Positions 1-8,465 of a DNA stretch of 64,000 nucleotides are shown in pieces. The notes below the pieces were generated by a model, which had not been told where the DNA came from, ran no database searches, and saw only the letters and a program-made list of their open reading frames with translations. The position numbers and the translations under genes were made by a program. Position 1 is the stretch's first letter; each line of letters starts with the position of its first letter. Source of the DNA: Zymobacter sp047495495 (GTDB lineage Bacteria; Pseudomonadota; Gammaproteobacteria; Pseudomonadales; Halomonadaceae). The stretch is from contig NZ_CP179930.1 in the NCBI RefSeq assembly GCF_047495495.1, positions 62,001 to 126,000 on the forward strand. The letters run 5' to 3'.

Positions 1-1071
1 GAGCGGGGCATAAGGGCCGAACATGGACGATGCCTTGAAGCCCAGCATCATGTCGCGGTTGATGAAGGTGTCATCCAGAATGGTCATCTTGTTACCGTGG
101 GTGACGCAGAACAGATAGTAGCTGCTGTCACGGTAGATCAGGGTGACACGTTCGATTTCATCCGTGATCAGGTTCGAGGTCAGGATCGGCGGTAACAGGC
201 TGAGCTTGGTGTACTGATCATCAGTGAATTCCGCTACGCCGACGCAGCCGTTGGCCTTCAGATCATCCACGGTAGGACGATAGTTCGCCTCGAAGTCGTC
301 GCTGCCGATGTAATCGCGGCGTACGGTACCTTCCGCATCGTTACGGGGACCCGTATTGGCTTCGAACAGCAGGTAGTTTTTCTGCGTTGCCGGGTCCTTG
401 AAGAAGAAGGGGTCGCGGAAGCAGAGATTATTGACCTGATCATTGCCGTAGCTGCGGTTGTGGAGGGTCGGCATGCGTAGTTCTGCATCGTCGGCCTGAT
501 CCACGTTCTGGTAGAAGACACCGTCCGGTTCAAGCAGAAGGTCGTGGTATTCCGGGGCCGAGAAAGTCAGTACCCCATCCTTGACCGACGGACGCTGGAT
601 GGCCGTGGCCAAGCGCTGGAACGTCTGCCAGATGCCATCACGAGTGTGGCCCATTGCTGTGGTGTAGAACGTCTGCACTCGGCCATCATTGCGAAGCAGT
701 GTAGAGCCGCTCCATTCCTGAATGTCGCTGAAGAGGCGACGTGGGAACAGCAGGCCGCCCGGAATGAAGGAGTGGCCGTCTTTGGAGTAGAAATAGTTGA
801 TGCGTGCGATTTTGCGATTGTCGGCCTGTTTCAGCCCCAGTGCGCACAGCACACGAAACCCTTCTATGGAAGCCAGATCACCGTTTTCGTCCAGAGCGAA
901 CCATGAATCCCAGATATCGAACCCTTCCATGAACGCTTGGATTTTGGTGTTATCGAATTCCGGAAAGGTATTCGCTTCGGTGGGTTTGAAGCTGAGAGCC
1001 TGTTCGCGGGTCCAGTGAGAAATAGTGGCCGCGCTATTGGTAGCGCTGGTCGTTTTCGTAATAGCAGCCAT
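1..1071 (-). CDS. Levansucrase / GH68 fructosyltransferase (3' part cut by window edge)
   Basis: I translated this frame by hand; it has no stop before the window edge, so only 357 N-terminal codons are present. GH68 enzymes split sucrose and either build levan or release fructose. The catalytic triad is visible: nucleophile D55 in the WDSW motif, transition-state stabiliser D220 in FRDPFF, and acid/base E307 in DEIER (residues 304-308). No N-terminal signal peptide is seen, as in the Zymomonas-type enzymes and unlike Bacillus SacB. The ATG at 1071 is preceded by AGAGGA about 9 nt upstream. It could be a levansucrase, inulosucrase or beta-fructosidase of the same family; levansucrase is most likely. 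Confidence 0.9.
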   Translation of the reverse strand, partial: MAAITKTTSATNSAATISHWTREQALSFKPTEANTFPEFDNTKIQAFMEGFDIWDSWFALDENGDLASIEGFRVLCALGLKQADNRKIARINYFYSKDGHSFIPGGLLFPRRLFSDIQEWSGSTLLRNDGRVQTFYTTAMGHTRDGIWQTFQRLATAIQRPSVKDGVLTFSAPEYHDLLLEPDGVFYQNVDQADDAELRMPTLHNRSYGNDQVNNLCFRDPFFFKDPATQKNYLLFEANTGPRNDAEGTVRRDYIGSDDFEANYRPTVDDLKANGCVGVAEFTDDQYTKLSLLPPILTSNLITDEIERVTLIYRDSSYYLFCVTHGNKMTILDDTFINRDMMLGFKASSMFGPYAPL

Positions 1072-1581
1072 GTGAAGATCCTCTTATTTTTCTTGTTATC
1101 AATTGGTTTATATGGCGGCAGCACACTCAACCGTGCTGCCGCCCTGTCTGCGTGACAGGGAGAAATCTAGACATAACTCACCAAAATGCGTACATAATTA
1201 ATGTTATCAAGTGTCACCAATAGGCTTCTCTTTATAAATATGGTCGTTTGGTGACGAAGTTTATTTTAAGGGAAGCAGGCCTGTACGTTCTGATAGTGCT
1301 ATTCATAACGCTTTATACTATCAGGTGGTTATATTTATTTTAGATCGAGCCTGAAACAATATATTGGGCAGCTTATTAAAACAATAAGAAGTGTAAAAGA
1401 TAATTTATGCTACATAGACGCGAGCATGGAGTGTTGTAGCGTTGAACGCAACATGCCATTGCCGACATTCACGACCGAGGACCGTGCCCGAAAGGGGTGC
1501 AAGGTGGACGCGTGTCGTCCCCCTTATGTCGAGCGAAGGTGAGACGGCTGCGCTGTTTATCAGTCCGCCCGTGATCACCAT
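1072..1581. other. AT-rich upstream region of the levansucrase gene, no gene seen
   Basis: No convincing coding frame. It holds the leader hairpin at 1114-1143. An 8-bp inverted repeat, GTCACCAA at 1213-1220 and TTGGTGAC at 1248-1255, flanks an AT-rich minus-strand segment that could be a promoter. The repeat may be an operator for sucrose control; no regulator is visible nearby. Confidence 0.5.
1114..1143 (-). promoter_or_regulatory. Perfect 11-bp stem-loop in the levansucrase 5' leader
   Basis: GGCGGCAGCAC and GTGCTGCCGCC are perfectly complementary with an 8-nt loop, about 43 nt before the levansucrase ATG. On the minus strand it is not followed by a U-run, so it is not an obvious intrinsic terminator. 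It may stabilise the mRNA or bind a regulator. Confidence 0.55.
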
Positions 1582-1611
1582 AAAAAAGCCCCTTGCCGAA
1601 GCAAGGGGCTT
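1582..1611 (-). terminator. Rho-independent terminator of the CsbD-like gene
   Basis: An 11-bp stem (AAGCCCCTTGC / GCAAGGGGCTT) with a 4-nt loop is followed by a U-run on the minus strand, 27 nt after the CsbD-like stop codon. Confidence 0.85.
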
Positions 1612-1638
1612 GGGAACTTCATCGCTGCTTGCGCACGA

Positions 1639-1887
1639 TCAGCGTTTCAGAACGCGACCGATGACCCAGCCTGCCAGAGCCGCAATACCCAGCGCTTGGA
1701 GCGGTTTGTCTTGGGCGAAGTCGCGCACTCGGTCTACGGCTTCACCGTACTGAGACTGGATGCGACCAGCCCCTTGGCGAAGCTGCCCTTTGAGGCGACA
1801 TTCATTGTTGTCGAACGCGTCACCTGCTGCTTTCTGTACGCGTCCAGCGGCTTCCTGAGCTTTACCTTTCAGTTCTTCCATGCTCAT
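1639..1887 (-). CDS. CsbD-like stress protein with C-terminal membrane/glycine-zipper segment
   Basis: This 82-residue protein begins MSMEELKGKAQEAAGRVQ, the typical opening of CsbD-family stress proteins, and continues as a charged amphipathic helix. The last 20 residues (about 61-80, LGIAALAGWVIGRVLKR) are hydrophobic, as in the ElaB/YqjD membrane-anchored proteins, so it mixes both types. Start at 1887 with AAGGAG six nt upstream. A single-gene unit with its own terminator. In related bacteria such genes respond to stationary phase or osmotic stress; that role here is inferred. Confidence 0.8.
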   Translation of the reverse strand: MSMEELKGKAQEAAGRVQKAAGDAFDNNECRLKGQLRQGAGRIQSQYGEAVDRVRDFAQDKPLQALGIAALAGWVIGRVLKR

Positions 1888-1994
1888 GACACTCTCCTTG
1901 TTGCTGTGAAGGGGCTACCTTCTCAAGCGATGTGAATCACCCTTCATACTGGTACAGCATTGGCATAATGTCATGCTGCCAATCGTGGAAGTTT

Positions 1995-2504
1995 TCAGTG
2001 CGCTTCTTGGGCGTGACGCTGCTTGCGGCACTCCAAGCAGTAGTCGATCTGCATGTGGTGTTCACTGCGGGCATGCATGGTCCAGATGGCGCAGTTCACC
2101 AACGCAGGTACCAATACCCACACGAAACCGATGAAGGGAGAATGCAGGTGCCAGTGCAGGGTTTTCATCTGCAGCAGGTAGATGCTCAGCGGGTACAGCA
2201 CGGACAGCAGCAGGAAGTTCTGAGTGACCTTCTGCGCCCACGGCTGGTGAAACAGTACGCCCAACCCGCAGATTACGGAGGCCACGATATACATCAGTGA
2301 CAGGATCTGGACACTGACCATTAGCGGGGAGCCGTTGAGTTCATTGCGGCTGATCCACTCCAGATAGGTGCGGAAATAGGTCATGGCCAGCAGGCAGGTC
2401 ACCGGCACCACCATCAGCAGATAGATCTGAAACAGCGTATGTCGAATGGCGTGATGAGTGCGTTCACGATCACGGCGATCGAGCACGTGAGAGGTAGAGT
2501 GCAT
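1995..2504 (-). CDS. Four-helix integral membrane protein, function unknown
   Basis: The 169-residue product has four hydrophobic stretches (about 25-45, 62-83, 95-112 and 122-142) and a His/Cys-rich C-terminal tail (CLECRKQRHAQEAH) that could bind a metal. I do not recognise the family. It stands alone between the CsbD-like gene and a gene-free region. The reading frame and membrane pattern make a real gene likely. Confidence 0.65.
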   Translation of the reverse strand: MHSTSHVLDRRDRERTHHAIRHTLFQIYLLMVVPVTCLLAMTYFRTYLEWISRNELNGSPLMVSVQILSLMYIVASVICGLGVLFHQPWAQKVTQNFLLLSVLYPLSIYLLQMKTLHWHLHSPFIGFVWVLVPALVNCAIWTMHARSEHHMQIDYCLECRKQRHAQEAH

Positions 2505-3019
2505 GGCATGCCTCCTTGCTACCAGCAGTTCGAGTCAAGAGCACCGGGTGCCACACAATGGCATGAACGGTTACCCAAATGAAAAGCGTAGAAAAGGTGC
2601 TGACATTTGTGCACTGACTTTAAAGACAGGCTGCCAACAATAGGCCATACGTCAGCAATATGCCCTCCGAAATGTATCTTCATGTAAAAGAAAGGAATAG
2701 CTGTGGCCCGCGATGTGTCCTCACTGCTTACAATTGACGGAGTTGCTTTGAAAACAGCTAAATAAATGCAGCTTTCAGGGTAAAGAAGGGCTGACTAATG
2801 GTCGTAATACAAATGCGAACAGTGTTCTTGAAAGGCCGTTCAACAGGGTTTTTTCCTGCATATTTGCAATTTGATCTTTCAGACCCTTTCGTAAACTTGT
2901 AAGAACTCAGCAGGCGATCGCCTGTCTTCCCCAGTAGCGATAAGAAGAACGAGAAGAACGAACTCGGCGCTGTATTTCCCATGCGTTGGCGCGTCGCTCA
3001 TTCTGATAAGAGGGTATAC
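2505..3019. other. Gene-free stretch
   Basis: No frame with a credible start, ribosome binding site and composition was found on either strand. A short minus-strand frame (2758-2982) is low-complexity and lacks a ribosome binding site. Confidence 0.5.
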
Positions 3020-3238
3020 ATGTCATCTTCCATTTCTAGCCTGGCGCCGCTGCTGACGCCGGATCACCAAGCGCTGTCCAGTTCACTTGAAGATGCGCTC
3101 GAATCGCTTGCCATGATCGTGCAGCTGAACGAGCACGGTCGTAACAAAGGCGCGTTGCCCGCACAGGATGCCGAAATCATCCGTTCCGCCATCACGATGG
3201 TCGAGCTGGTCTACGGTCGCCACGTAGACGCGGTATGA
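3020..3238 (+). CDS. Small conserved-looking protein of unknown function
   Basis: The 72-residue product starts at the ATG at 3020, chosen over an upstream ATG at 2981 because AAGAGGG lies six nt before it. The protein is predicted helical and acidic, with no membrane segment or known motif. It is followed by about 130 nt before the AGE-family gene on the same strand. Not recognised. Confidence 0.6.
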   Translation: MSSSISSLAPLLTPDHQALSSSLEDALESLAMIVQLNEHGRNKGALPAQDAEIIRSAITMVELVYGRHVDAV

Positions 3239-3366
3239 GTCGACAGGCCGCGCTCACGGTCGGTGCGGCGATAGTGCGCGATTCGTGCTAGTGTGTCGCG
3301 TTATACGGCCGTGCCGTGCGCATGGCCATCGATCCTTCGACTACTGTCTGCAATGGGGTAGATTCC

Positions 3367-4440
3367 ATGCACGATGCACAGGCTCTGTTTTCCCGCTTTC
3401 GCGATATCCTGACGACCTATAACACCGCGCTGGCGACTAGCATCGACGACGAAGGGCGCGTGCCCGAGTTCGTCGCCCACGGTGAGAACACCAAAGCACC
3501 CCGTCAGCTGTGCCAGACGCGCGGCATCATCTATAACGCGCATATGGCGCGTGAGTTCGGTGACCGAGCGGCAGCAGCCCGTGCGGTAGATATCTATCAG
3601 TCCACACGCCAGCACTACCTTACCCCCTGCACGCTGAACGGCCAGCCGGCCTATGCGCCAGTGCCGACCAACGACGGTGCGGCCATGTACGAACTGGCGT
3701 TTCTGCTCAATGCCCAAGTGCAGCTGCACTACCTAGATGGTCTACTGGACGACCCCAGCGTGTTGGATAAGGCCGCACTGGATGCGGACATGACCGTTAC
3801 CGAAGATGCCATTCTGGCCATCCCGACGGCTTCCATCTTCCAACCGCGTGAAGGCGGCGACTTCTCTGAACTGAATGCTGGCATGCACCTGTTCGAAGCC
3901 ATTGCCTTGCGCTTGCAGCTTTCTGATCACGCCGAGCTTCGTCACAAGGCCAACGCCCTGCTTGAGCACGTTGATAACCATTTCTGGGATGACGTGCGTG
4001 GCATGCTGGCCGAACGTATCGACGGACAGAACACTATCCTCGAGTACGACCTCGGCCATAACTACGAGTGGTCGTCGCTGCTGAGCCTGAACAGCAATCT
4101 GGGGCTGAACTATCGCCGCCTTGACCCAATGCGTCTGGCGGCAGCGGCAGAAGAGATCGCTTGGCGTGAATTTGAGCCGGAGATGGTGGCGTTCCCGCTG
4201 GATGCCGAAACGCGCCCGCTGGATCGTACCGCGCGCATCTGGGTCAGTCTCGAACGCATTCGTGCGCTGGCGCTGGCCGGTGACGAGCGTGTGCTGTCGG
4301 TCATGGCGCGTGTGCTGGAGCACTTCTTCCCAGAAAATCTGCCTGAAGAATATTCAGGCACCCGTGGCCCGATCAAATCCACTACGGGATATCACGTCAT
4401 CGAAAGCTATGTAGGTACGGTTCACGCACTGAAGGCCTGA
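3367..4440 (+). CDS. AGE-family (N-acylglucosamine 2-epimerase / mannose isomerase) sugar isomerase
   Basis: A 357-residue (alpha/alpha)6-barrel protein of the AGE superfamily, which interconverts aldoses and ketoses or epimerises hexosamines. Family signatures visible are the central GHNYEWSSLLSL segment (GHxxEW) and the C-terminal RTARIWVSLERIRA segment. Length fits the family (350-410). Members include D-mannose isomerase, N-acetylglucosamine 2-epimerase and sulfoquinovose isomerase; the substrate cannot be told from sequence alone. The ATG at 3367 has GGGGTA six nt upstream; GTG 3316 and ATG 3322 are in-frame alternatives without such a site. It is transcribed alone and closed by a strong terminator. 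Confidence 0.82.
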   Translation: MHDAQALFSRFRDILTTYNTALATSIDDEGRVPEFVAHGENTKAPRQLCQTRGIIYNAHMAREFGDRAAAARAVDIYQSTRQHYLTPCTLNGQPAYAPVPTNDGAAMYELAFLLNAQVQLHYLDGLLDDPSVLDKAALDADMTVTEDAILAIPTASIFQPREGGDFSELNAGMHLFEAIALRLQLSDHAELRHKANALLEHVDNHFWDDVRGMLAERIDGQNTILEYDLGHNYEWSSLLSLNSNLGLNYRRLDPMRLAAAAEEIAWREFEPEMVAFPLDAETRPLDRTARIWVSLERIRALALAGDERVLSVMARVLEHFFPENLPEEYSGTRGPIKSTTGYHVIESYVGTVHALKA

Positions 4441-4473
4441 GTGTTGAGATAACGTCGCTCTTCATGACGCAAG

Positions 4474-4514
4474 AACGCCGCCAAGCACAGTCGCTGTGCT
4501 TGGCGGCGTTTTTT
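4474..4514 (+). terminator. Strong Rho-independent terminator after the AGE-family gene
   Basis: A stem of about 15-17 bp (AACGCCGCCAAGCACAG and its complement) with a 3-nt loop is followed by a run of T on the plus strand, 33 nt after the stop codon. Confidence 0.92.
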
Positions 4515-4560
4515 ATGTCCGAACAAAAGACCGCGTTCATGGTGCTTTGTCTTGTGACTC

Positions 4561-4857
4561 CTACAAAGGAAGGAGCCAGCGCAGAATACCGGCAGAGACT
4601 ACCCCCGCCAGTACGGTTACCAGCAATGGGAAGCGGCTGGCTGCTGCGATTGTAATCGCCAGCGCGAGCATATCTGCCAGACGCCCTGTCGCAAAATGTG
4701 GGGCAATGACGGCGATAAGTACGCACCCCGGCGCGGCTTCCATTACCTGCCGGGTACGTTGCCCCATTTCGATATTGCGGAAGACAAGGTAACCCGCAAT
4801 GCGCGTCAGGTAGGTCATCAGGGCCATGACTACGATGGTAAGGCAGGTCATCAGCAT
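4561..4857 (-). CDS. azlD: AzlD-family small subunit of branched-chain amino acid exporter
   Basis: A 98-residue protein with three to four membrane helices, typical of AzlD (YgaH), the small partner of AzlC. The pair exports branched-chain amino acids or their analogues. The start at 4857 (MLMTCLTIVV) overlaps the azlC stop codon by 7 nt (ATGCTGA), which implies translational coupling. Longer in-frame starts lie inside azlC and are less likely. Confidence 0.88.
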   Translation of the reverse strand: MLMTCLTIVVMALMTYLTRIAGYLVFRNIEMGQRTRQVMEAAPGCVLIAVIAPHFATGRLADMLALAITIAAASRFPLLVTVLAGVVSAGILRWLLPL

Positions 4858-5579
4858 GAAGCGTTCTCCTTCGCCATTAGCCACGCCGTCAGTAGGCCCG
4901 CGCATGCACCACTGGCAACGTACCAGCTACCGGGAATGAAGAGATAGGTCAGTATGGCGACGCCCAGGCTGACGCCCCACGGTATCACAGCCCGCATGCC
5001 TTTCCACATGCCGCGTATCAGTACTAGGAACACGGCCGGAAAGGCCATGTCAAAGCCGAGCGCGTGCACGTCGTCCATGATCGGACCCAGTAACCCTCCG
5101 ATGGTCGTGAAGATGACCCATGACAGGTACAGGCCGGCGGATACCCCCGCGTAGTAGGGTACGGATAGTGCCTGTCGTCCCTGAGTGGCCGTGCGCTTGC
5201 GGGCATCGGTCAATGCCATGGCCCAGCTTTCATCACACATGAAAAAGAGCACGGCCAGTGCCTTTCGCTTTGATAGGTGACGAATGAAAGGCGCCAGTGC
5301 AGCGCCCATCAGTACATGGCGACTGTTGATCAGGAGCGTGATAGCAGCGATCAGCAACAGATGAGGAGGAGAGGTCCACAGGGCAATGGCGGCGAACTCG
5401 GAGCCGCCGGCGAAGTTGAGCCCCGTCATCAGTGAAACCTCTGCGGGATGCAAGCCTTTCTGGACCGCCTGTGCGCCAAGCACTAGGGCGAAGGGGATGA
5501 AGCCGATCTGCATCGCAACCGAGTTCTTCAAGCCTCGCATGACCTCGCGGCCACGAGGGGTGTCAGATGCCGTGCCCAT
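4851..5579 (-). CDS. azlC: AzlC-family large subunit of branched-chain amino acid exporter
   Basis: About 242 residues with six or more hydrophobic helices and the AzlC/YgaZ pattern (REVMRGLKNSVAMQIGFIPF at the N-terminus, LNFAGGSEFAAIALW, LINSRHVLMGAAL). It works with AzlD in the inner membrane. The ATG at 5579 matches the family's usual N-terminus; an in-frame ATG at 5639 would add 20 hydrophobic residues and is possible. A terminator-like hairpin and a structured leader lie just upstream, so expression may be decided by readthrough. No Lrp-type regulator (azlB) is nearby. Confidence 0.88.
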   Translation of the reverse strand: MGTASDTPRGREVMRGLKNSVAMQIGFIPFALVLGAQAVQKGLHPAEVSLMTGLNFAGGSEFAAIALWTSPPHLLLIAAITLLINSRHVLMGAALAPFIRHLSKRKALAVLFFMCDESWAMALTDARKRTATQGRQALSVPYYAGVSAGLYLSWVIFTTIGGLLGPIMDDVHALGFDMAFPAVFLVLIRGMWKGMRAVIPWGVSLGVAILTYLFIPGSWYVASGACAGLLTAWLMAKENASC

Positions 5580-5702
5580 AGCGGTATTACCTAATGCCGT
5601 TAAAAAGGAAGAACCCACAAGTATAAGCGGCACAGGCATGCGGACCTACCACAATCGCGCATGGTATGGCATCTGCGTCATGGGAAATGGGCTGGATATG
5701 GG

Positions 5703-5734
5703 CAAAAAAAAACCCGCCTAGGGGGATGGCGGGT
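5703..5734 (-). terminator. Intrinsic terminator or attenuator upstream of azlC
   Basis: On the minus strand a 7-bp stem (ACCCGCC / GGCGGGT) with a 9-nt loop is followed by an unbroken run of about nine U. It lies 125 nt upstream of the chosen azlC start and downstream of the promoter at about 5963-5991, so it either ends a small RNA or acts as an attenuator for azlCD. Confidence 0.82.
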
Positions 5735-5956
5735 ATCAAGCAGGGATGTCTTTGAGAAGAACAGAGAATACAACGCATGCTCTGTTTAGAAGACCAGTAA
5801 TCACCGGAAGAGTTCCCTGCTGCCAATCTGCATGGAGCGATGGAAGGTGTGACGATCGTATCGTTCAGAAAAGCCGCCTGTGCAGGGCGGCAAGGAACCC
5901 GATCAATCACAGAATGCTATTGGCCAGCAAGGATCATGATGACTAATGACACTACG
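5735..5956 (-). ncRNA. Candidate structured leader RNA or small RNA upstream of azlCD
   Basis: Between a strong minus-strand promoter and the terminator at 5703-5734 lies about 220 nt without a credible protein frame. Several stems can be drawn: GCCGCC/GGCGGC (5873-5891), an enclosing GTTCC/GGAAC pair (near 5812 and 5893), and AACAGAG/CTCTGTT (5760-5786). It matches no riboswitch class I can recognise by eye. A six-codon frame (MILAGQ) occurs near the 5' end. Confidence 0.45.
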
Positions 5957-5962
5957 TGGTGA

Positions 5963-6001
5963 ATAATAACCTGATCTAAAGTACAGGTCAACCTGTACTT
6001 T
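5963..6001 (-). promoter_or_regulatory. Near-consensus sigma-70 promoter overlapping a perfect palindromic operator
   Basis: On the minus strand TTGACC (5991-5986) and TATTAT (5968-5963) are separated by exactly 17 bp. The -35 lies within a palindrome with 11-bp arms AAAGTACAGGT / ACCTGTACTTT and a 2-bp centre (5978-6001). A third half-site, AAGTACAGGTCA, follows at about 6010-6021. The layout suggests repression by a dimeric regulator that I cannot name. Confidence 0.72.
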
Positions 6002-6507
6002 GCCCGAAAAAGTACAGGTCATGAAAGATTTTAAGTTTGGGTAAAGCATTTAGTGTAAGCAGAATAGCGCTTTGAAAGGACCGTCTCTACCGTTAATTTT
6101 TGCGGTTTCTTTATCTTAATAGTAAACAAAATCGCTAAAATTTCGTGAAAACCTCGCTAAATCTAGATATTAAAGAATGGGTCGCTTGGCGCTGAGCACA
6201 AAGATGGAAGGGAATAAAGAAGGCCTATAAGTGATATGACAATGAACGTCAGGAACGGTAGTCGTATCGAATTTTTAAAAATGAAAGGGTTGGTTGCTGC
6301 ATTTTAAGACCGCTCGTACGACGATTCGTGCTTATGTCGTGCACGTTCTAGTGATCCATGGAATGCTTGGATGGCGGCGACCTTCGCATGGCGCATGATT
6401 GATCGGTGATTTGCTAATATTTCTTCGCCGCCGTGACGGAACGTGGTCAAGGTGTCAGGAGTGAACTTATCCACACCCTCTTTTCTGAGTTTTCTGAGCG
6501 GTATAAG
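6002..6507. other. Gene-free, AT-rich stretch with a consensus DnaA box
   Basis: No supported coding frame. It includes the extra AAGTACAGGTCA half-site at its left end and a perfect DnaA box TTATCCACA at 6467-6475. Confidence 0.5.
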
Positions 6508-6538
6508 AAAGCCGCTGCTTCACGAAGCAGCGGCTTTT
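6508..6538. terminator. Bidirectional terminator after the LEA-like gene
   Basis: A 13-bp stem (AAAGCCGCTGCTT / AAGCAGCGGCTTT) with a 4-nt loop is flanked by A-rich and T-rich runs. It lies 24 nt after the stop of the minus-strand LEA-like gene. Confidence 0.85.
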
Positions 6539-6561
6539 TATGCAAAGCGAACGGGCGTGGC

Positions 6562-7392
6562 CTATTTTTCGGCAGCGTTGACCGCTTTATCCTTCCATTC
6601 GGAAGCTTTCTGGCTGGCGCTGTCGTAAGCGTCAGAGGCGTGCTCCTTGACGCTGCTTGCCGCTTTGCTAGTGCCTTCCTTAGTTTTGTCCCACAGATGA
6701 CCGCTTTCGGTTTTCAGCTCAGACGCTTTTTCCTGAACACTTTCAGATACGTCGTGTGCCTTTTCCTTGAGGGTGTCCGTAGTGCTGCGGCTCTGTTCGG
6801 CCGTGGTGTCTTTGCCATTGCTGACAGCATCTGCCGCCCGGTCTCTCAGCTCAGCGGCTTTGTCCTTCGCATCACTGGCTTTTTCTGCACCCTGCTGTTT
6901 CAGGTCTGCCGCTTTCTCGTTCAGGCGGTCAGCCTCTTCACGCGCGCTTTTTCGTGCAGCTTCTGCTTTTTCGCGGGCAGCGTCACTGGTGTCTCCGGAG
7001 GTCTGTTTCTGATATGTCTCTTCTGCCTGCTGCTTCATTTCAGCCGCTTTGTCCTGCAGCTTCTGAGCGGCTTCGGCGGACTCGTCTTTGAGCTGGTCCG
7101 CTTTCTGGCTGGCCTCGTCAATGGCTTTGCTAGCGCCCGAACGCACGTTGGCCGCGGTGACGGATGCCGTCGCTGCGGCTCTGTCGCTGGCAGGCTGTGC
7201 ATCCCACGCTTTCTGCGAGGATGCCTTGACCTCTTCATAGCTCTGATGTGTGCTGTTCATGCTGCGCTGAATGCGCTCATGCAGAGAGGGCAATGGGGTG
7301 GCGGTGTCATCGAGTGCCAGTGCGGATAGGGAAGCTCCTCCCAGAAGTCCGAATACGGTCAGCGCGATACCGGCGTTATGGATCTTCTTCAT
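6562..7392 (-). CDS. Exported LEA-like, Ala/Lys/Glu-rich coiled repeat protein
   Basis: A 276-residue protein with an N-terminal Sec signal peptide (MKKIHNAGIALTVFGLLGG, cleavage likely after ALA near residue 27). The rest is strongly charged and alanine-rich, with degenerate 11-residue repeats of the type found in group 3 late-embryogenesis-abundant proteins (AxKAxExKxxA patterns). Such proteins protect membranes and proteins against drying or salt; that role is inferred. The ATG at 7392 has GGAG about 10 nt upstream; the longer frame to 7428 would bury the signal peptide. A single-gene unit. Confidence 0.75.
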   Translation of the reverse strand: MKKIHNAGIALTVFGLLGGASLSALALDDTATPLPSLHERIQRSMNSTHQSYEEVKASSQKAWDAQPASDRAAATASVTAANVRSGASKAIDEASQKADQLKDESAEAAQKLQDKAAEMKQQAEETYQKQTSGDTSDAAREKAEAARKSAREEADRLNEKAADLKQQGAEKASDAKDKAAELRDRAADAVSNGKDTTAEQSRSTTDTLKEKAHDVSESVQEKASELKTESGHLWDKTKEGTSKAASSVKEHASDAYDSASQKASEWKDKAVNAAEK

Positions 7393-7518
7393 TGTCTGCG
7401 ATCTCCTTCCTTGAGATAGGCCCTGCACGAGGGTGTAACAGCGGGCAATACGGTCAATGTGGGTATAGGTTTAGCTCATCAGGTCAAAACCACGCAACAT
7501 TGCACTCCAATATTCGGG

Positions 7519-7534
7519 CTGAACAGATATACAG
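7519..7534 (+). promoter_or_regulatory. LexA (SOS) box-like site upstream of cho
   Basis: CTG-N10-CAG (CTGAACAGATATACAG) with a perfect right half ATATACAG. It is followed by a TTATGAT -10-like element and lies 59 nt before the cho start. In E. coli cho is LexA-controlled. Confidence 0.6.
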
Positions 7535-7592
7535 GGCTGCGTTATGATGAAGCCTCCAGCCTTCCCTATTTCCGGAGCCTACGCCTTCCGTC

Positions 7593-8465
7593 ATGGACAC
7601 AACCTCACGCGTTCGCCACCTTCCCTATCAATACCCCGAGCATCTGCGCACCGACGTTCAGCAGGCCCCGATGGCACCCGGGGTATACCTGTTTCTGGGG
7701 GAGGACGAGCGGGTGCCGTTGTATATTGGTAAAAGCGTCAATCTGCGTTCCCGGCTGAATGCTCATCTGCGCAACAAGAGTGAGGCGCGTCTGCTGCATC
7801 AGACGCGGCGCATTGCGTTTCACTGCACGGCTGGGGAGATCAGTGCGTTGCTGCTGGAGGCGAGGCTGATCAAGCAGCGCCAGCCGCTGTTCAATCGACG
7901 CCTGCGGCGCCAAGGCACGTTGAGTTCCATCGTGGTGGATGACGCTGGGAAAGTGCAGATCGAACCGTCACAGCGCATCGACTATGGGCGTGATCCGCGA
8001 GTATATGGGCTGTTCAAAAACCAGAAGAAGGCGCGAGACGTGCTATTGGCACTCGCAGACGAACACCAGCTGTGCCTCGGCGTCATGGGACTGGACTCGC
8101 TAGTGCGTCAGCGAGGCTGTTTCCGGGCGAGCATCGGTAAGTGCCGCGGTGCGTGTCAAGGGAAGGAAAGCCTTGTCGAACACCGAGAGCGGTTACTGCT
8201 GGCACTGACGGATTACCACGTGGTGATGTGGCCCTATGACGGCCCGGTGGCGCTGTGCGAGCAGCATGGCGATATGACGACGTACCACGTGTTAAATCAC
8301 TGGCGCTATCTAGGAAGCTTTGACTCGCTGGCACGTGCGCAGCAAGGACACTGGCAGGTCGACGATCACTTTGATGCGGATATCTATAAGATCACGGTCA
8401 AGCCGCTGCTGGCGAACGGTGCCGATATCGTGGCGCTTTTACCACGTGGGGATAAGCATGAGTAG
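7593..8465 (+). CDS. cho: Excinuclease Cho (UvrC homologue)
   Basis: A 290-residue GIY-YIG nuclease that makes the 3' incision at bulky DNA lesions together with UvrA and UvrB. The GVY (30-32) and YIG (44-46) motifs, the Arg in KSVNLRSR (47-54) and the metal-binding Glu in LLLEARLIK (E89) are all present. Its length matches E. coli Cho (about 295) and it lacks the UvrB-binding, RNase H-like and HhH parts of full UvrC. The ribosome binding site GGAG lies 14 nt before the ATG, rather far. The LexA-like box upstream supports SOS induction. Confidence 0.9.
   Translation: MDTTSRVRHLPYQYPEHLRTDVQQAPMAPGVYLFLGEDERVPLYIGKSVNLRSRLNAHLRNKSEARLLHQTRRIAFHCTAGEISALLLEARLIKQRQPLFNRRLRRQGTLSSIVVDDAGKVQIEPSQRIDYGRDPRVYGLFKNQKKARDVLLALADEHQLCLGVMGLDSLVRQRGCFRASIGKCRGACQGKESLVEHRERLLLALTDYHVVMWPYDGPVALCEQHGDMTTYHVLNHWRYLGSFDSLARAQQGHWQVDDHFDADIYKITVKPLLANGADIVALLPRGDKHE

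Noticed and set aside
2758..2982. Possible 74-residue minus-strand protein
   Set aside because: Low-complexity Ser/Phe N-terminus, no ribosome binding site, no resemblance to any family.
5587..5910. A 107-codon minus-strand frame covering the azl leader
   Set aside because: It reads through the intrinsic terminator at 5703-5734 and has no family resemblance; a non-coding leader explains the segment better.
6433..7329. A 298-codon plus-strand frame rich in Phe/Leu opposite the LEA-like gene
   Set aside because: It arises from the Lys/Ala/Glu-rich sense frame; it also crosses the bidirectional terminator at 6508-6538.
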